In this document: piece after piece, positions 1 through 9,049 of the stretch
Layout of the letters: every line of letters begins with the position of its first letter
How positions within the stretch are numbered: the first letter of the stretch is position 1
From: Bacillota bacterium
Lineage (GTDB): Bacteria; Bacillota; Sulfobacillia; JAJZYS01; JAJYTV01
Direction of reading: 5' to 3'
NCBI GenBank assembly: GCA_021793645.1
Contig: JAJYSJ010000004.1
Span: 124,001 to 188,000, forward strand
DNA length: 64,000 nt
Program-made: the position numbers and the translations under genes
Notes under the pieces: generated by a model
The model's database searches: none
Told to the model about the DNA's origin: nothing
What the model saw: only the letters and a program-made list of their open reading frames with translations

Positions 1-1
1 G

Positions 2-160
2 CTGGAGTCCTTCGCGCGTTCGCATGGATACGCTTTCGAAGATCCGGCGTACAGCCTGCATTTCCTAGAGGGGGACTTCCTGCCCGGACCGCGGCTCACG
101 GCGCGCGGCGTCGTCGATGCGAAGAGCGGCCGCGTCATCTACCCGTCCATCCAGCGCTAG
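2..160 (+). CDS. C-terminal fragment of an unidentified protein
   Basis: An open frame enters from the left window edge and ends at TAG 158-160, giving 52 residues that finish with YPSIQR. The codon choice (G/C at third positions) matches the neighbouring genes, so I take it as the tail of a real gene whose body lies outside the window. I do not recognise the family. It could also be a chance frame, because nothing upstream can be checked. Confidence 0.45.
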   Translation: MESFARSHGYAFEDPAYSLHFLEGDFLPGPRLTARGVVDAKSGRVIYPSIQR

Positions 161-301
161 ACTTCGGACGGGCGCACGCAGGGCGCCTTGCACCGCAAAT
201 TCAGCCCGCGCGACCCTGGCGTCGTAGCCGGGAGCAGGGGTACGATGGGGACGAGCAACTTGCGACGGCGGGCTGAACCCGCGTCGGGAGGAGGTTCTGG
301 G

Positions 302-709
302 ATGCGGATCCTCTTTGCGACCGATGCGTCCGACGGTGCGCTCTCAGCTGCGCGCTACGTGGCGAAGGTGTTTCCCCTGGATGCGGAGATCACCCTGGTA
401 AACGTCTTGCGCAACCCCGTCGAATACTTTCCGGATGCTGCTGTGGCCTACAATCCCGATATCTGGCGCCAAGAGGGTATGAAGTTCTCGCAGGGCGTCT
501 TCCAGACGACGCGCGAAGCCCTTGGCGGGCGCGCCGTAAAGGAAATCTTCCGTGAGGGCGTCCCGCACCAGGTCCTTCTCGACATGTCGCGCGACTACGA
601 TCTCGTGGTGGTGGGCAAGCGCCGCAAGCCAAGCCTTTCGCGTCTTGTGCTTGGTTCGGTGAGCCAGTCACTCGCACACAACCTCCAGGTGCCGCTGCTG
701 ATCGTCTAA
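302..709 (+). CDS. Universal stress protein (UspA family)
   Basis: The 135-residue product is one Usp domain, the usual family size. It opens with the strand and loop ILFATDASDGA, where the aspartate typical of nucleotide-binding Usp proteins sits, and ends with VVVGKRRKPSLSRLVLGSV. In ATP-binding members the last motif is G-x2-G-x9-G-S; here G105 and G118-S119 are present but the middle glycine is Arg108, so ATP binding is uncertain. ATG 302 is chosen because GGGAGGAGG lies just upstream; an in-frame ATG further 5' lacks this site and would add an unrelated tail. The gene appears monocistronic and is followed by a strong hairpin. Confidence 0.9.
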   Translation: MRILFATDASDGALSAARYVAKVFPLDAEITLVNVLRNPVEYFPDAAVAYNPDIWRQEGMKFSQGVFQTTREALGGRAVKEIFREGVPHQVLLDMSRDYDLVVVGKRRKPSLSRLVLGSVSQSLAHNLQVPLLIV

Positions 710-720
710 AGTCACCGCCT

Positions 721-760
721 GAGCGCCGCGTGCCGGGGATGATCCCGGCAGGCGGCGCTC
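721..760. terminator. Bidirectional terminator-like hairpin
   Basis: GAGCGCCGC and GTGCCGGG pair with CCCGGCA and GGCGGCGCTC around a GATGAT loop. It sits between the convergent stress-protein and MFS genes. There is no T-run, so it may work as a 3'-end stabiliser rather than a classical intrinsic terminator. Confidence 0.6.
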
Positions 761-775
761 CATGCTGTCCTTCAC

Positions 776-2020
776 TCAGGCTGGCGGTGCCGCTCCCTGC
801 GCCTGGGCATGCGGACGCAGCAGAATGACCAGGGGTGTCGCGGCCAAAGCCATGGCTCCGCAGACGAGCACCATGCCCTGGAGACCGATCCCCGCTGCAA
901 GAGCCGTACCAAGAGCGGGGCCGGCGAACCAGGCGATCTGCTGCGGCAGCAAGGACAGGTTCATTACGGCCGCTCGCCGATCTTCCGGTGCGGCCTCGGC
1001 CAAAAGCGCCATGAGATTTGCGCTCACGCCGCCGCGGAAGAAGCCTTGCGCGAGCTGCCCGAGGGAGAGCAGTGCAAGCGTGGGGACGGCCTGCAGAACG
1101 AAGAAGACGCCGTTGCCCAATAGGCTGATGAAGAGTGTGCGTCGGGAGCCGAGTTGATCGCCAAGCCACCCGAGGACGGGCGTGCCGATGGCCATGGCGA
1201 TGCCTCCGAGCGTCAGTACGAGGCCGATCAGGTAGGCGGGAGGTCCCATGAGCAGCGCTGGCACTCCCCTTCGGGCAACGGCGTGGATCCACAGCGGCAT
1301 GAAGGGCTGGACGGCAGTGACCCCGAGGGCGAAGAGCAGGTAGATGATGAAGAGACTGCGCACAGCGGGCAACTGCAGGACGTCGCGCAGCGACTGGAGC
1401 GCGAGGCTGCTCATCGTGGACGTGCTGCGCGTGCGCGGTGCTTCATGCAGGAACGTGAGGAGCAGGAGGGCGCTCAAGGCGCTAAGGCCCGCATCCAGGT
1501 AAAACAGCGCACGCAGGCCGAGCCCTGAGGCGACGATGCCCCCCAGCAGCGGCCCAGCCGCAATGCCGATCGCCGGCCCGGAACTGACCCACGCGATCGC
1601 CAGGCCCATGTGCTTCGGCGGCGTCACTTCCGATTGCAGCGCCATCATCACACCGGTGTTGCCAAGGACGAACCCACTGAGGAAGCGGGCGAAGGCGAGC
1701 ATATAGGGGGAGTGCGCGCTGCCTGCGATTGCGATCAAGACGACCTCGATGATTGCACTGCGCAAGATGATCGGTTTGCGCCCCCACCGCTCTGCGAGCG
1801 CTCCCCAGAGCGGAAGCAGCGGCAGGCCGACCACGCTGCCCAGCACGCCGAGCACGCCGGTCCAAGCCGTGATCGACACCGTGGGCACGCCGATCTGGCG
1901 CAAAAAGAGCGGTGTAAACGCTTGGAAGTGGCCGAAAGCGAGGGATTCCGCGAATCCCGTGAACAAGAAAAGGGCCGCAGTGAACCGCCAGTCCGTGACC
2001 GTGGGGTGCCTGCGAATCAT
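776..2020 (-). CDS. MFS multidrug-type efflux transporter
   Basis: The 414-residue hydrophobic protein has about 12 predicted membrane segments in two halves. After the second segment it has the MFS motif A-like loop GALAERWGRKP, and a second copy (GWLGDQLGSRRT) opens the C-terminal half. This fits proton-coupled drug exporters of the major facilitator superfamily; the substrate cannot be told. ATG 2020 begins MIRRHPTVTDWRF just before the first helix; longer in-frame extensions are basic, low-quality sequence. It is divergent from the aconitase gene and ends near a shared hairpin. Confidence 0.85.
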   Translation of the reverse strand: MIRRHPTVTDWRFTAALFLFTGFAESLAFGHFQAFTPLFLRQIGVPTVSITAWTGVLGVLGSVVGLPLLPLWGALAERWGRKPIILRSAIIEVVLIAIAGSAHSPYMLAFARFLSGFVLGNTGVMMALQSEVTPPKHMGLAIAWVSSGPAIGIAAGPLLGGIVASGLGLRALFYLDAGLSALSALLLLTFLHEAPRTRSTSTMSSLALQSLRDVLQLPAVRSLFIIYLLFALGVTAVQPFMPLWIHAVARRGVPALLMGPPAYLIGLVLTLGGIAMAIGTPVLGWLGDQLGSRRTLFISLLGNGVFFVLQAVPTLALLSLGQLAQGFFRGGVSANLMALLAEAAPEDRRAAVMNLSLLPQQIAWFAGPALGTALAAGIGLQGMVLVCGAMALAATPLVILLRPHAQAQGAAPPA

Positions 2021-2325
2021 CGCGTACGTCCTTTGCCGCGGGGCGAGTCTGCAGCGCGGCGTGAGGTGTGCAGGCGGCTCATCTCCAACACAAGTGCAGA
2101 TGTTCCCCCATACGATGCGGCGCGCCGGGGCACCTGCCTTGCCTAAAGATCCGCCGGTTTGCGGCCGAAGACGCGGTTTTGCGCGGCGCTGGTACGCAAT
2201 CCTTGGACCGGCATTCTGTTTCGGCATGGGGAGCGGCAGAAATCGAGACAAACAGAATGTACAATAGGGATGGTTCTTCGGGCTGTCGTGCGCTTCGCGG
2301 CACCCGTTATGGGAGGGATAAGAAC
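2021..2325. promoter_or_regulatory. Divergent intergenic region between MFS and aconitase genes
   Basis: About 305 bases separate the two divergent starts. A TACAAT hexamer at 2260-2265 is a plausible -10 for the aconitase transcript, but no good -35 is seen at the right distance. GGGAGGGAT at 2311-2319 is the aconitase SD. No riboswitch or conserved gene was recognised in the rest. Confidence 0.4.
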
Positions 2326-4635
2326 ATGGGAATGATCGAATCCACGCCGGAGTTCGTCGCAGGGATCTACGATCGGCTGGAGGCGAATCTCAAGGTCGTT
2401 CGCGCACGCCTCGGCAACCGGCCGATGAGTCTTGCGGAGAAGATCCTTCTGGGGCACCTGCATGACCCACAGCAGCAGGACCTCACGCCCGGAAAGAGCT
2501 ACCTTCAACTGCACCCGGATCGCATCGCGATGCAGGACGCGACAGCGCAGATGGCGCTTTTGCAGTTCGCGCACGCTGGACGCAGCCAGTCCGCAGTTCC
2601 CGCAACCGTACACTGCGACCACCTGATTACTGCGCGCGTGGGCGCAGCGCCCGACACGGAGAGCGCCGTCGTCTCGAACCGCGAGGTCTACGACTTTTTG
2701 CGGTCCGCATCACAAAAGTATGGCCTCGGTTTCTGGGAACCAGGCTCCGGCATCATCCACCAGGTGGTGCTCGAGAACTACGCCTTTCCAGGCGGTCTGA
2801 TGATCGGCACCGACTCGCACACCCCGAACGCCGGCGGCCTTGGCATGCTGGCAGTAGGCGTCGGCGGCGCGGACGCCGTCGACGTGATGGCGGGGCTGCC
2901 CTGGGAGGTGCTCTATCCGAAGCGCATCGGCGTCAAGCTGACCGGGACGATGAGCGGCTGGACGTCTCCCAAGGACGTCATCTTGGCCGTTCTCGGCAAA
3001 CTGACCGTCAAGGGCGGCACGAACAAGATCGTCGAGTACTTCGGCCCGGGCGCCCGCACGATCAGCTGCACCGGCAAGGCGACGATCACCAACATGGGCG
3101 CCGAGCTCGGCGCGACGACCTCCGTCTTCCCCTTCGACGATCGGATGGCGACGTACCTCCGTGCGACCAGCCGCAGCGAGCAGGCGGAACTGGCCGAGAA
3201 GCACGCCGCGCTGCTGCGGGCAGACGCCGAGGTGGAGCAGAGCCCCGAAAAGTACTTCGACGAACTGATCGAGATTGACCTCGCCACGCTGCGTCCGAAT
3301 GTGACGGGCCCGCACACGCCGGACCTCGTCCGTACGACGGCCGCGCTGCGCGCAGAGGGCGAGAAGGGCACCTACCCGGTGAAGCTCTCCGCAGCCCTGA
3401 TCGGTTCGTGCACGAACTCCTCGTACGAGGACCTGACGCGCGCCGCAGACATCGCTCGCCAGGCGAGCGCGCACGGCATGAAGATGCCGATCCCCTTCCT
3501 GGTCACCCCGGGATCCGAGCAGGTGCGCCAGACTGTCGAGCGCGACGGGCTACTGGACGTGTTCGCCAAGATCGGCGGCAACGTACTCGCGAACGCCTGC
3601 GGCCCTTGCATCGGACAGTGGCAGCGCGACGAGGTCATGCACGTCGATGGCGGTCAGGGTACGGCGAAGGGTACGGAGAAGCCGCGCAACTCGATCATTA
3701 CTTCGTATAACCGCAACTTCCCCGCCCGCAACGACGCGAACCCGAACACGTTTGCGTTCATCTCCAGCCCGGAAGTGGTGGTCGCGTACGGCCTGGCCGG
3801 GCGCATCGATTTCGACCCCACGACGGACGAATTGGAAGCACCAGACGGTTCGAAGTTCCGCCTCGAGCCGCCGAAGCAGGCTCTGGACATCCCCGCCGAA
3901 GGCTTTGTGCGCAGCCGCAAGGGATACGTCGCACCGGCCGAGGACGCGTCGAAGGTGCAGCTCGACGTCTCGCCCGAATCAGAGCGACTGCAGCTGCTGG
4001 AGCCGTTTGCCGCGTGGAACGGCAAGGACTACCTGGACCTGCCGCTGCTCTTCAAGGCAAAGGGCAAGTGCACGACGGACCACATCTCGCCGGCCGGTCC
4101 GTGGCTGCGCTTCCGTGGTCACTTGGACCACATCAGCGACAACATGTTCCTTGGCGCCAACAACGCATTCTGTGAGAAGGCCGGGTTTGGCAGCTCTCAG
4201 CTAACGGGCAAAGAGGAACAGCTTTCGAAAATAGCGCGCGATTACAAGGAACACGGCCTGCGCTGGGTCGTCGTCGCCGATGAAAACTACGGCGAGGGCT
4301 CCAGCCGCGAGCATGCCGCCATGTCGCCGCGCTACCTCGGCGGCGCCGCAGTGATCGCCCGCAGTTTCGCGCGAATTCACGAGTCGAACCTGAAGAAGCA
4401 GGGCATCCTCCCGCTGACATTCGCCAATCCCTCAGACTGGGAAAAGGTGCGCCAAGGCGACCGGGTGAGTATCCTCGAGCTTGCGGAACTTGCCCCGGGC
4501 AAGGCGGTGCAGGCTGTCTTCAAGCACGAGGACGGCACACAGGATCGAGTGGAACTGCGGCACAGCCTGAGCGAGGAGCAGATCGGCTGGTTCAGGGCAG
4601 GCTCCGCGCTGAACCTGATCGCGATGTCCGCCTGA
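2326..4635 (+). CDS. acn: Aconitate hydratase, mitochondrial-type
   Basis: The 769-residue enzyme interconverts citrate and isocitrate through cis-aconitate in the TCA cycle, using a [4Fe-4S] cluster. Cluster cysteines are visible as C362 in IGSCTNSS and C425/C428 in NACGPCIGQW. The N-terminal part has GTDSHTPNAGG and the swivel domain has CTTDHISPAGPW and the GEGSSREHA loop. Its length and the NACGPCIGQW signature match the mitochondrial/AcnA-mito branch rather than the ~900-residue AcnA usual in Bacillus. ATG 2326 follows GGGAGGGAT by 6 bases; the in-frame open region upstream has no similar site. A terminator follows directly. Confidence 0.95.
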   Translation: MGMIESTPEFVAGIYDRLEANLKVVRARLGNRPMSLAEKILLGHLHDPQQQDLTPGKSYLQLHPDRIAMQDATAQMALLQFAHAGRSQSAVPATVHCDHLITARVGAAPDTESAVVSNREVYDFLRSASQKYGLGFWEPGSGIIHQVVLENYAFPGGLMIGTDSHTPNAGGLGMLAVGVGGADAVDVMAGLPWEVLYPKRIGVKLTGTMSGWTSPKDVILAVLGKLTVKGGTNKIVEYFGPGARTISCTGKATITNMGAELGATTSVFPFDDRMATYLRATSRSEQAELAEKHAALLRADAEVEQSPEKYFDELIEIDLATLRPNVTGPHTPDLVRTTAALRAEGEKGTYPVKLSAALIGSCTNSSYEDLTRAADIARQASAHGMKMPIPFLVTPGSEQVRQTVERDGLLDVFAKIGGNVLANACGPCIGQWQRDEVMHVDGGQGTAKGTEKPRNSIITSYNRNFPARNDANPNTFAFISSPEVVVAYGLAGRIDFDPTTDELEAPDGSKFRLEPPKQALDIPAEGFVRSRKGYVAPAEDASKVQLDVSPESERLQLLEPFAAWNGKDYLDLPLLFKAKGKCTTDHISPAGPWLRFRGHLDHISDNMFLGANNAFCEKAGFGSSQLTGKEEQLSKIARDYKEHGLRWVVVADENYGEGSSREHAAMSPRYLGGAAVIARSFARIHESNLKKQGILPLTFANPSDWEKVRQGDRVSILELAELAPGKAVQAVFKHEDGTQDRVELRHSLSEEQIGWFRAGSALNLIAMSA

Positions 4636-4644
4636 CAACCGGCG

Positions 4645-4680
4645 AAGGCGCCCTGCCCATACTGGACGGGGCGCCTTTCT
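4645..4680 (+). terminator. Terminator of the aconitase gene
   Basis: AAGGCGCCC pairs with GGGGCGCCTT around a 13-base loop, followed by TTTCT. It begins ten bases after the stop codon of the aconitase gene. Confidence 0.75.
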
Positions 4681-4732
4681 GATGTGACGACACAATCTGT
4701 GCGCAACGATATGATGAAGGCATGCACTGTCT

Positions 4733-5491
4733 ATGCTTGATGAAAGAGCTGGGTTCGTGAGCAGCCTGCCTGCGCGTGCGCACTCGCCCCGCCCAAGCGG
4801 CTGGCGCCTGCTGCTGACAGTGCTCGTAGCCTACGTCGCCGCACAGTTGGCGGCCGGGATCACTCTCTACGCCCTCGTGGGCTTTCCAATCACGGCAAGT
4901 GGGCTGCAGGCCAGCTTGGCTGCGATGCAGTCCGGCCGAAACGTCGCCGTCTCCTCTGCGATCGGCGAAGTCGCGATGCCGCTCGTCGCATGGCTTTTCC
5001 TGCGCTCGCGGATGCGCGCCCGAGACGTTCGGCTGAGCATCCCGCACTGGCGGGATCTCGGGTTTGGCATCTTGCTGCTATTTCTGACGATCGCGCTGTC
5101 CGCCGTCTTCGGTGCGCTGCTGCACACCGGCGACATTCGCTCCCAGGTAGGGGTGGCGAGCCGCCTGCACGCCCTGTGGTGGGAGGTGCCGGTGATCGCG
5201 ATCGCGGCCGGGGTCGCAGAAGAGGTGCTGTTTCGCGGCTACCTCCTCGAGGGTCTGCGGCGCATCTGGCCGAAGCACACCTGGGCCGCTGTTGCGATCA
5301 CGAGCATCGCCTTCGGCTTTGCGCACCTCAGTTGGGGCCTCTCGGATCTGCAGTTCCTCTTCTACGTCGCGCTCGGCGCACTCTTCGCTGTGTTCGTGCT
5401 GTGGAGAAGGAGCTTGTGGCCGGCGATCTTCGCGCACGTTGCCTGGGACGCGCTCGCGTTTCTCCTGCTCTACGTGAAGGCAGGGGGCTAG
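4733..5491 (+). CDS. CPBP-family intramembrane metalloprotease (CAAX/Abi)
   Basis: This 252-residue polytopic membrane protein carries the CPBP signature: EE163-164 with R168 in AEEVLFRGY, H198 in FGFAHLS and H235 in HVAWD, all within predicted helices as in Rce1-type proteases. In bacteria such proteins process prenylated or small peptides or give bacteriocin immunity; the substrate here is unknown. The start is uncertain: ATG 4733 and GTG 4757 are both possible and neither has a strong SD. It stands alone between the aconitase terminator and an HxlR gene. Confidence 0.85.
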   Translation: MLDERAGFVSSLPARAHSPRPSGWRLLLTVLVAYVAAQLAAGITLYALVGFPITASGLQASLAAMQSGRNVAVSSAIGEVAMPLVAWLFLRSRMRARDVRLSIPHWRDLGFGILLLFLTIALSAVFGALLHTGDIRSQVGVASRLHALWWEVPVIAIAAGVAEEVLFRGYLLEGLRRIWPKHTWAAVAITSIAFGFAHLSWGLSDLQFLFYVALGALFAVFVLWRRSLWPAIFAHVAWDALAFLLLYVKAGG

Positions 5492-5500
5492 ACGCAAGGA

Positions 5501-5530
5501 GCGCACCGACGGGGAAGCCCGCAGGTGCGC
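5501..5530. terminator. Hairpin between convergent CPBP and HxlR genes
   Basis: GCGCACC pairs with GGTGCGC, with a short inner GGG/CCC pairing. There is no T-run. It lies between two converging genes, where a shared terminator is expected. Confidence 0.4.
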
Positions 5531-5551
5531 CGGCTGGGAAAAAGCGAGCGA

Positions 5552-5914
5552 TTAGAGCGAATCCGAAGTGGCATGCTGTTGATCGCACACAGCGCCGCGA
5601 TCCGCGGCGGGCCGCAGGTACTGTGTGGCCCAGGAATCAATCGCGTTCAGAACCTGCTGCAAAGACTGCCCTGCCGCAGTAAGCCGATAGAGCGTACGCG
5701 GCGGCATGACCGACTGGACTTCCTTGTCGACGACGCCGATCTCCACGAGGCGGTCAAGGCGCTGTGCCAACGTGGCAGGGTTGCAGCCGCCGACCGAGCG
5801 TGAGAGCTCATTGAAGCCGCGCGGGCCCTCGAGAAGGCTCCGCACGATGTGCAGCACCCACTTTTCCTGGAGGAACTGAATCGCTTCGTGTACGGGGCAG
5901 AACTCATTGTCCAT
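5552..5914 (-). CDS. HxlR-family winged-helix regulator
   Basis: The 120-residue protein has the HxlR layout: a cysteine near the N terminus (C6 in EFCPVHEAI), then KWVLHIVRSLLEGPRGFNELSRSV leading into the helix-turn-helix with ATLAQRLDRLVEIGVV and a wing containing RTLYRLTAAG. Family members often sense thiol-reactive or electrophilic compounds through this cysteine. ATG 5914 is preceded by GGAGGT at ideal distance; a start six codons upstream would overlap that site. It is divergent from the YceI gene and probably controls it from the shared promoter region. Confidence 0.9.
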   Translation of the reverse strand: MDNEFCPVHEAIQFLQEKWVLHIVRSLLEGPRGFNELSRSVGGCNPATLAQRLDRLVEIGVVDKEVQSVMPPRTLYRLTAAGQSLQQVLNAIDSWATQYLRPAADRGAVCDQQHATSDSL

Positions 5915-5939
5915 GTGAGTACCTCCACACACATAGTAC

Positions 5940-5969
5940 TTGACATTTCGAAGCGATTCAAGTTACGAT
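5940..5969 (+). promoter_or_regulatory. Sigma-A-type promoter of the YceI gene
   Basis: TTGACA at 5940-5945 and TACGAT at 5964-5969 are separated by 18 bases. It lies in the HxlR/YceI divergent region and overlaps the palindromic TAGTACT at its 5' edge, a possible HxlR operator half-site (inference). Confidence 0.6.
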
Positions 5970-6007
5970 GCGGCCGTGACCGCAAAAGAGCGAAGGGGGT
6001 TTCCTGG

Positions 6008-6529
6008 TTGGAGTGGATGATTGATACCTCTCACACGAGTGCGAACTTTTCCGTCAGACACATGGCCATCACGACCGTGCGCGGCCAGTTCGAGAAGATT
6101 TCCGGCAAGGTTGAGGTGGATGGCGGCAAGCTGATGGGAGCTGAGGTAGACATCGACGTTTCTAGCGTCAACACCCATGAGGAGAACCGCGACAACCACT
6201 TGAAGTCTGCGGACTTCTTCGATGTCGAAAACCATCCGCACATGCACTTCAGCATGACCAACGCGGAGCAGGTGCGGGGCGATGACTACCGTTTGACCGG
6301 AAACCTGACGATCCGCGGCATCACCAAACCGGTGACGCTGAACGCGACGATAAGCGAGCCGTTCACCGACCCCTGGGGCAACGAGCGCCTTGGGGTCACA
6401 CTCGAGGGCAAGGTCGACCGCAACGAATGGAACCTGAAGTGGAACCAAGTGCTGGAGGCCGGCCGTCTGCTCGTGGGCAACGACGTCAAGATCGAAGTGG
6501 ACGCGCAGGCTTTCCACCCGAAGGGCTAA
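6008..6529 (+). CDS. YceI-family periplasmic/lipid-binding-like protein
   Basis: The 173-residue product is one YceI domain: WMIDTSHTSANFSVRHM at the start, then VRGQFEKISG, the SVNTHEENRDNHLKSADFF block and GNLTIRGITKPV. YceI proteins form a lipocalin-like barrel that binds isoprenoid-type ligands. There is no signal peptide, so it is probably cytoplasmic. TTG 6008 is chosen because AAGGGGG lies eight bases upstream and because the family begins with the W-x-I-D strand, which ATG 6017 would cut. It is divergent from an HxlR gene, a known type of pairing for stress-induced YceI genes. Confidence 0.88.
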   Translation: MEWMIDTSHTSANFSVRHMAITTVRGQFEKISGKVEVDGGKLMGAEVDIDVSSVNTHEENRDNHLKSADFFDVENHPHMHFSMTNAEQVRGDDYRLTGNLTIRGITKPVTLNATISEPFTDPWGNERLGVTLEGKVDRNEWNLKWNQVLEAGRLLVGNDVKIEVDAQAFHPKG

Positions 6530-6550
6530 ATCCCCTTCTCATTCCGCCAG

Positions 6551-6584
6551 AGGCCGGAAGCCCCATCGGGCTTCCGGCCCCTTT
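6551..6584. terminator. Terminator after the YceI gene
   Basis: GGCCGGAAGCCC pairs perfectly with its complement (GGGCTTCCGGCC) around a CAT-C loop and is followed by CCTTT. It lies 22 bases after the stop codon. Confidence 0.75.
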
Positions 6585-6594
6585 GGCGTCGTTC

Positions 6595-6622
6595 GGGCTG
6601 CGCGCCAAACGGCGCGCAGCCC
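6595..6622 (-). terminator. Hairpin at the 3' end of leuS
   Basis: GGGCTGCGCGCC and GGCGCGCAGCCC form a 12-bp stem with a four-base loop directly after the leuS stop codon. No T-run follows on the leuS strand. Confidence 0.5.
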
Positions 6623-9049
6623 CTACTTTGTGACGATATTCAGCAGCCGGTTTGGAACGAACACGTAGCGCGCCGCGTCCGGCGAGGCCACGTGGCGAGA
6701 GACCGCTTCGCTCTCCATGGCCGCCTGCCGCACGAAGTCCTCTGGAGCACCAGCCGGTACCTGCACGCGGTCGCGCAGCTTGCCGTCCACCTGCACGACG
6801 ATCGTCGCGATGTCTTCCCGGCAGAGGTCCGGGTCGTAGCGCGGCCAGGGTGCCTTGTGCACGGAGCCCTTTTCCCCGAGCCCTTCCCAGAGTTCCTCCG
6901 CGATGTGCGGAGCGAGAGGTGCCAATAGGAGAACCATCGTCTTCAGGTCTTCTCTTGCCACCTGCGGCTCGCGCTGCAGGAAGTTGAGCTGTTCCATCAG
7001 CGCCGCGAGCACAGTGTTGTACTTGAGCACCTCGATGTCTTCCGTCACACGCCGAATCAACCGATGGCGACGGCGGACGACGGGGTCCTTCGCCTCCGCC
7101 GCAGCGGAGCTCCCATTCTCGCGCACCAGGTGATAAAGGCGGTGCAGAAAGCGGTGCACACCTTCGATGCCATGGTCGGAGAAGTCGCCGCCTTCCTCGT
7201 AGGGTCCGGTGAACATCAGGTAGGCGCGCAGCGTGTCGGCGCCGTAGCGGTCGAAGAACTCGTCCGGGTTCACGACATTTCCGCGGCTCTTCGACATCTT
7301 CGCACCGTTGCGGGTGATGATGCCGTGCGCACGGAAGTGCTCGAACGGCTCCTCGAAGGAGAGGAAGCCGAGGTCGTGCAGCGCCATGCAGAGGAAGCGG
7401 GTGTACAGAAGGTGCAGCACGGCGTGCTCCTTGCCGCCGATGTACATCTCCACCGGCAGCCACTTCTGGGTACGCACGGGGTCGAAGGCGTGGTCCTTGT
7501 CCCCACTGGATGGATAGCGCAGGAAGTACCACGCGGAATCGAGGAAGTTATCGGAGACGTCCGTCTCACGGCGGGCGGGGCCGCCGCACTGCGGGCAGGT
7601 CGTCTCGACGAACTCAGGGATCGCCGCGAGGGGCGATTCGCCTGTTCCCTTCGGGACGAAGTCAACGACATCGGGCAGCCGTACCGGAAGCTGGTTCTCG
7701 GGCACTGGCTGGAGGCCGCAGCGGTCGCAGTAGACCATCGGTATCGGCGGACCCCAGTAGCGCTGGCGCGAGATCAGCCAGTTGCGCAGGTGGTAGGTCC
7801 TGCGGCGCGTTCCGATGCCGAGCGCCTCGGCGCGGGCAATGATCGCTTGCTTCGCCTGCTCGCTCGGCAGACCACTGAACTCTTCGGAGTGCACCGCGGT
7901 GCCATACTCCGTATACGCCTCCGCAAGCTCCGGCAGGTCGCTGCCCTGGAAGCCAGCCGGTGCAACGACGCGCAGAATCGGCAAACCGTGTCGCGCAGCG
8001 AACGCGAAGTCGCGCTCGTCGTGCCCCGGCACCGCCATGATCGCACCGGTGCCGTAGCCCCACAGTACGTACTCGGCCACCCAAACTGGGACGGGCTGAT
8101 CCGTAAAAGGATTCTTGGCGTATCCGCCGGTGAAGACGCCAGACTTGTCGCCGGCGGCACTGCGCTCCTCTGCCTTGCGGTCGAGGGCCGCACGGACGTA
8201 GGCATGAACCTCTGCACGGCGTTCTGGAGGCGTCAGCTGTGCGACGAGCGGATGCTCGGGCGCCAGCACGAGGAAGGTAGCGCCGTACACGGTGTCCGGC
8301 CGCGTGGTGAAGACTGCGATCGACTCTGCAGGCTCCTCGGCGAGCGGGAAGCGCAGTTCAGCTCCATCGCTGCGCCCGATCCAGTTGCGTTGCGCGGTCT
8401 TGATCACATCGGACCAGTCGAGGTGGTCCAGGTTGTCGAGCAGCCGATCGGCGTAGCGAGTGATGTCGAAGAACCACTGCTCCAGTTCGCGCTGGGTGAC
8501 CTCGGTGTCGCAGCGTTCGCAGCGACCTGAGATCACCTGCTCGTTTGCGAGCACCGTCTTGCACGAGGGACACCAGTTGACCGGCGCCTTCTGCCGGTGC
8601 GCGAGCCCGCCCTTGTAGAGCTGCAGGAAGATCCATTGCGTCCAACGATAGTAGTCGGGGTCCGTCGTCTCCACGGCGTGGGACCATGCAAAGCGACCGC
8701 CCAGGCGGCGGAGCTGTTCGCGGAAGTGGAGGACATTCTGGGCGATCAGCGTCTTCGGATGGATGCCCCGCTTGATGGCGAAGTTCTCGCTGTGGATGCC
8801 GAACGCGTCGAACCCCATGGGTTCGAAGACGTCGTGACCGCGCATCGCCATGAAGCGACCGTGGATGTCGGCGCCGGTAAAGGCGTAGACGTTTCCGACG
8901 TGCAGTCCCTCGGCAGAGGGATAGGGGAACATCATCAGGTTGTAATAGGGGTCGGTGGCCTTGTCGAGGTCAAACTCATAGAGCCCGGTCTCCTGCCAGC
9001 GCTCTTGCCACTTGCGTTCGACCTTGGTCGGATCGTACTTCTGGTCCAT
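6623..9049 (-). CDS. leuS: Leucyl-tRNA synthetase
   Basis: The 808-residue class I synthetase charges tRNA-Leu. The HIGH-type motif appears as HVGN in FPYPSAEGLHVGN and the KMSKS loop as AKMSKSRGNVVNP around residue 584. The editing domain lies between them, with the GTGAIMAVPGHDERD block typical of bacterial LeuRS, and two zinc-type CxxC pairs occur in the inserted domain (CPSC, CERC). ATG 9049 starts MDQKYDPTKVERKWQ and follows GGAGGAG; a longer in-frame extension would run into the T-box leader. It is a single-gene transcription unit under T-box control. Confidence 0.97.
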   Translation of the reverse strand: MDQKYDPTKVERKWQERWQETGLYEFDLDKATDPYYNLMMFPYPSAEGLHVGNVYAFTGADIHGRFMAMRGHDVFEPMGFDAFGIHSENFAIKRGIHPKTLIAQNVLHFREQLRRLGGRFAWSHAVETTDPDYYRWTQWIFLQLYKGGLAHRQKAPVNWCPSCKTVLANEQVISGRCERCDTEVTQRELEQWFFDITRYADRLLDNLDHLDWSDVIKTAQRNWIGRSDGAELRFPLAEEPAESIAVFTTRPDTVYGATFLVLAPEHPLVAQLTPPERRAEVHAYVRAALDRKAEERSAAGDKSGVFTGGYAKNPFTDQPVPVWVAEYVLWGYGTGAIMAVPGHDERDFAFAARHGLPILRVVAPAGFQGSDLPELAEAYTEYGTAVHSEEFSGLPSEQAKQAIIARAEALGIGTRRRTYHLRNWLISRQRYWGPPIPMVYCDRCGLQPVPENQLPVRLPDVVDFVPKGTGESPLAAIPEFVETTCPQCGGPARRETDVSDNFLDSAWYFLRYPSSGDKDHAFDPVRTQKWLPVEMYIGGKEHAVLHLLYTRFLCMALHDLGFLSFEEPFEHFRAHGIITRNGAKMSKSRGNVVNPDEFFDRYGADTLRAYLMFTGPYEEGGDFSDHGIEGVHRFLHRLYHLVRENGSSAAAEAKDPVVRRRHRLIRRVTEDIEVLKYNTVLAALMEQLNFLQREPQVAREDLKTMVLLLAPLAPHIAEELWEGLGEKGSVHKAPWPRYDPDLCREDIATIVVQVDGKLRDRVQVPAGAPEDFVRQAAMESEAVSRHVASPDAARYVFVPNRLLNIVTK

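Noticed and set aside
390-1292. Long minus-strand frame of about 300 codons
   Set aside because: It overlaps two well-supported genes, is rich in Arg/Pro/Ser as expected for a shadow frame in GC-rich DNA, and has no family motif.
7064-8530. Plus-strand frame of 488 codons
   Set aside because: It is an antisense shadow of leuS, with no start site and no motif.
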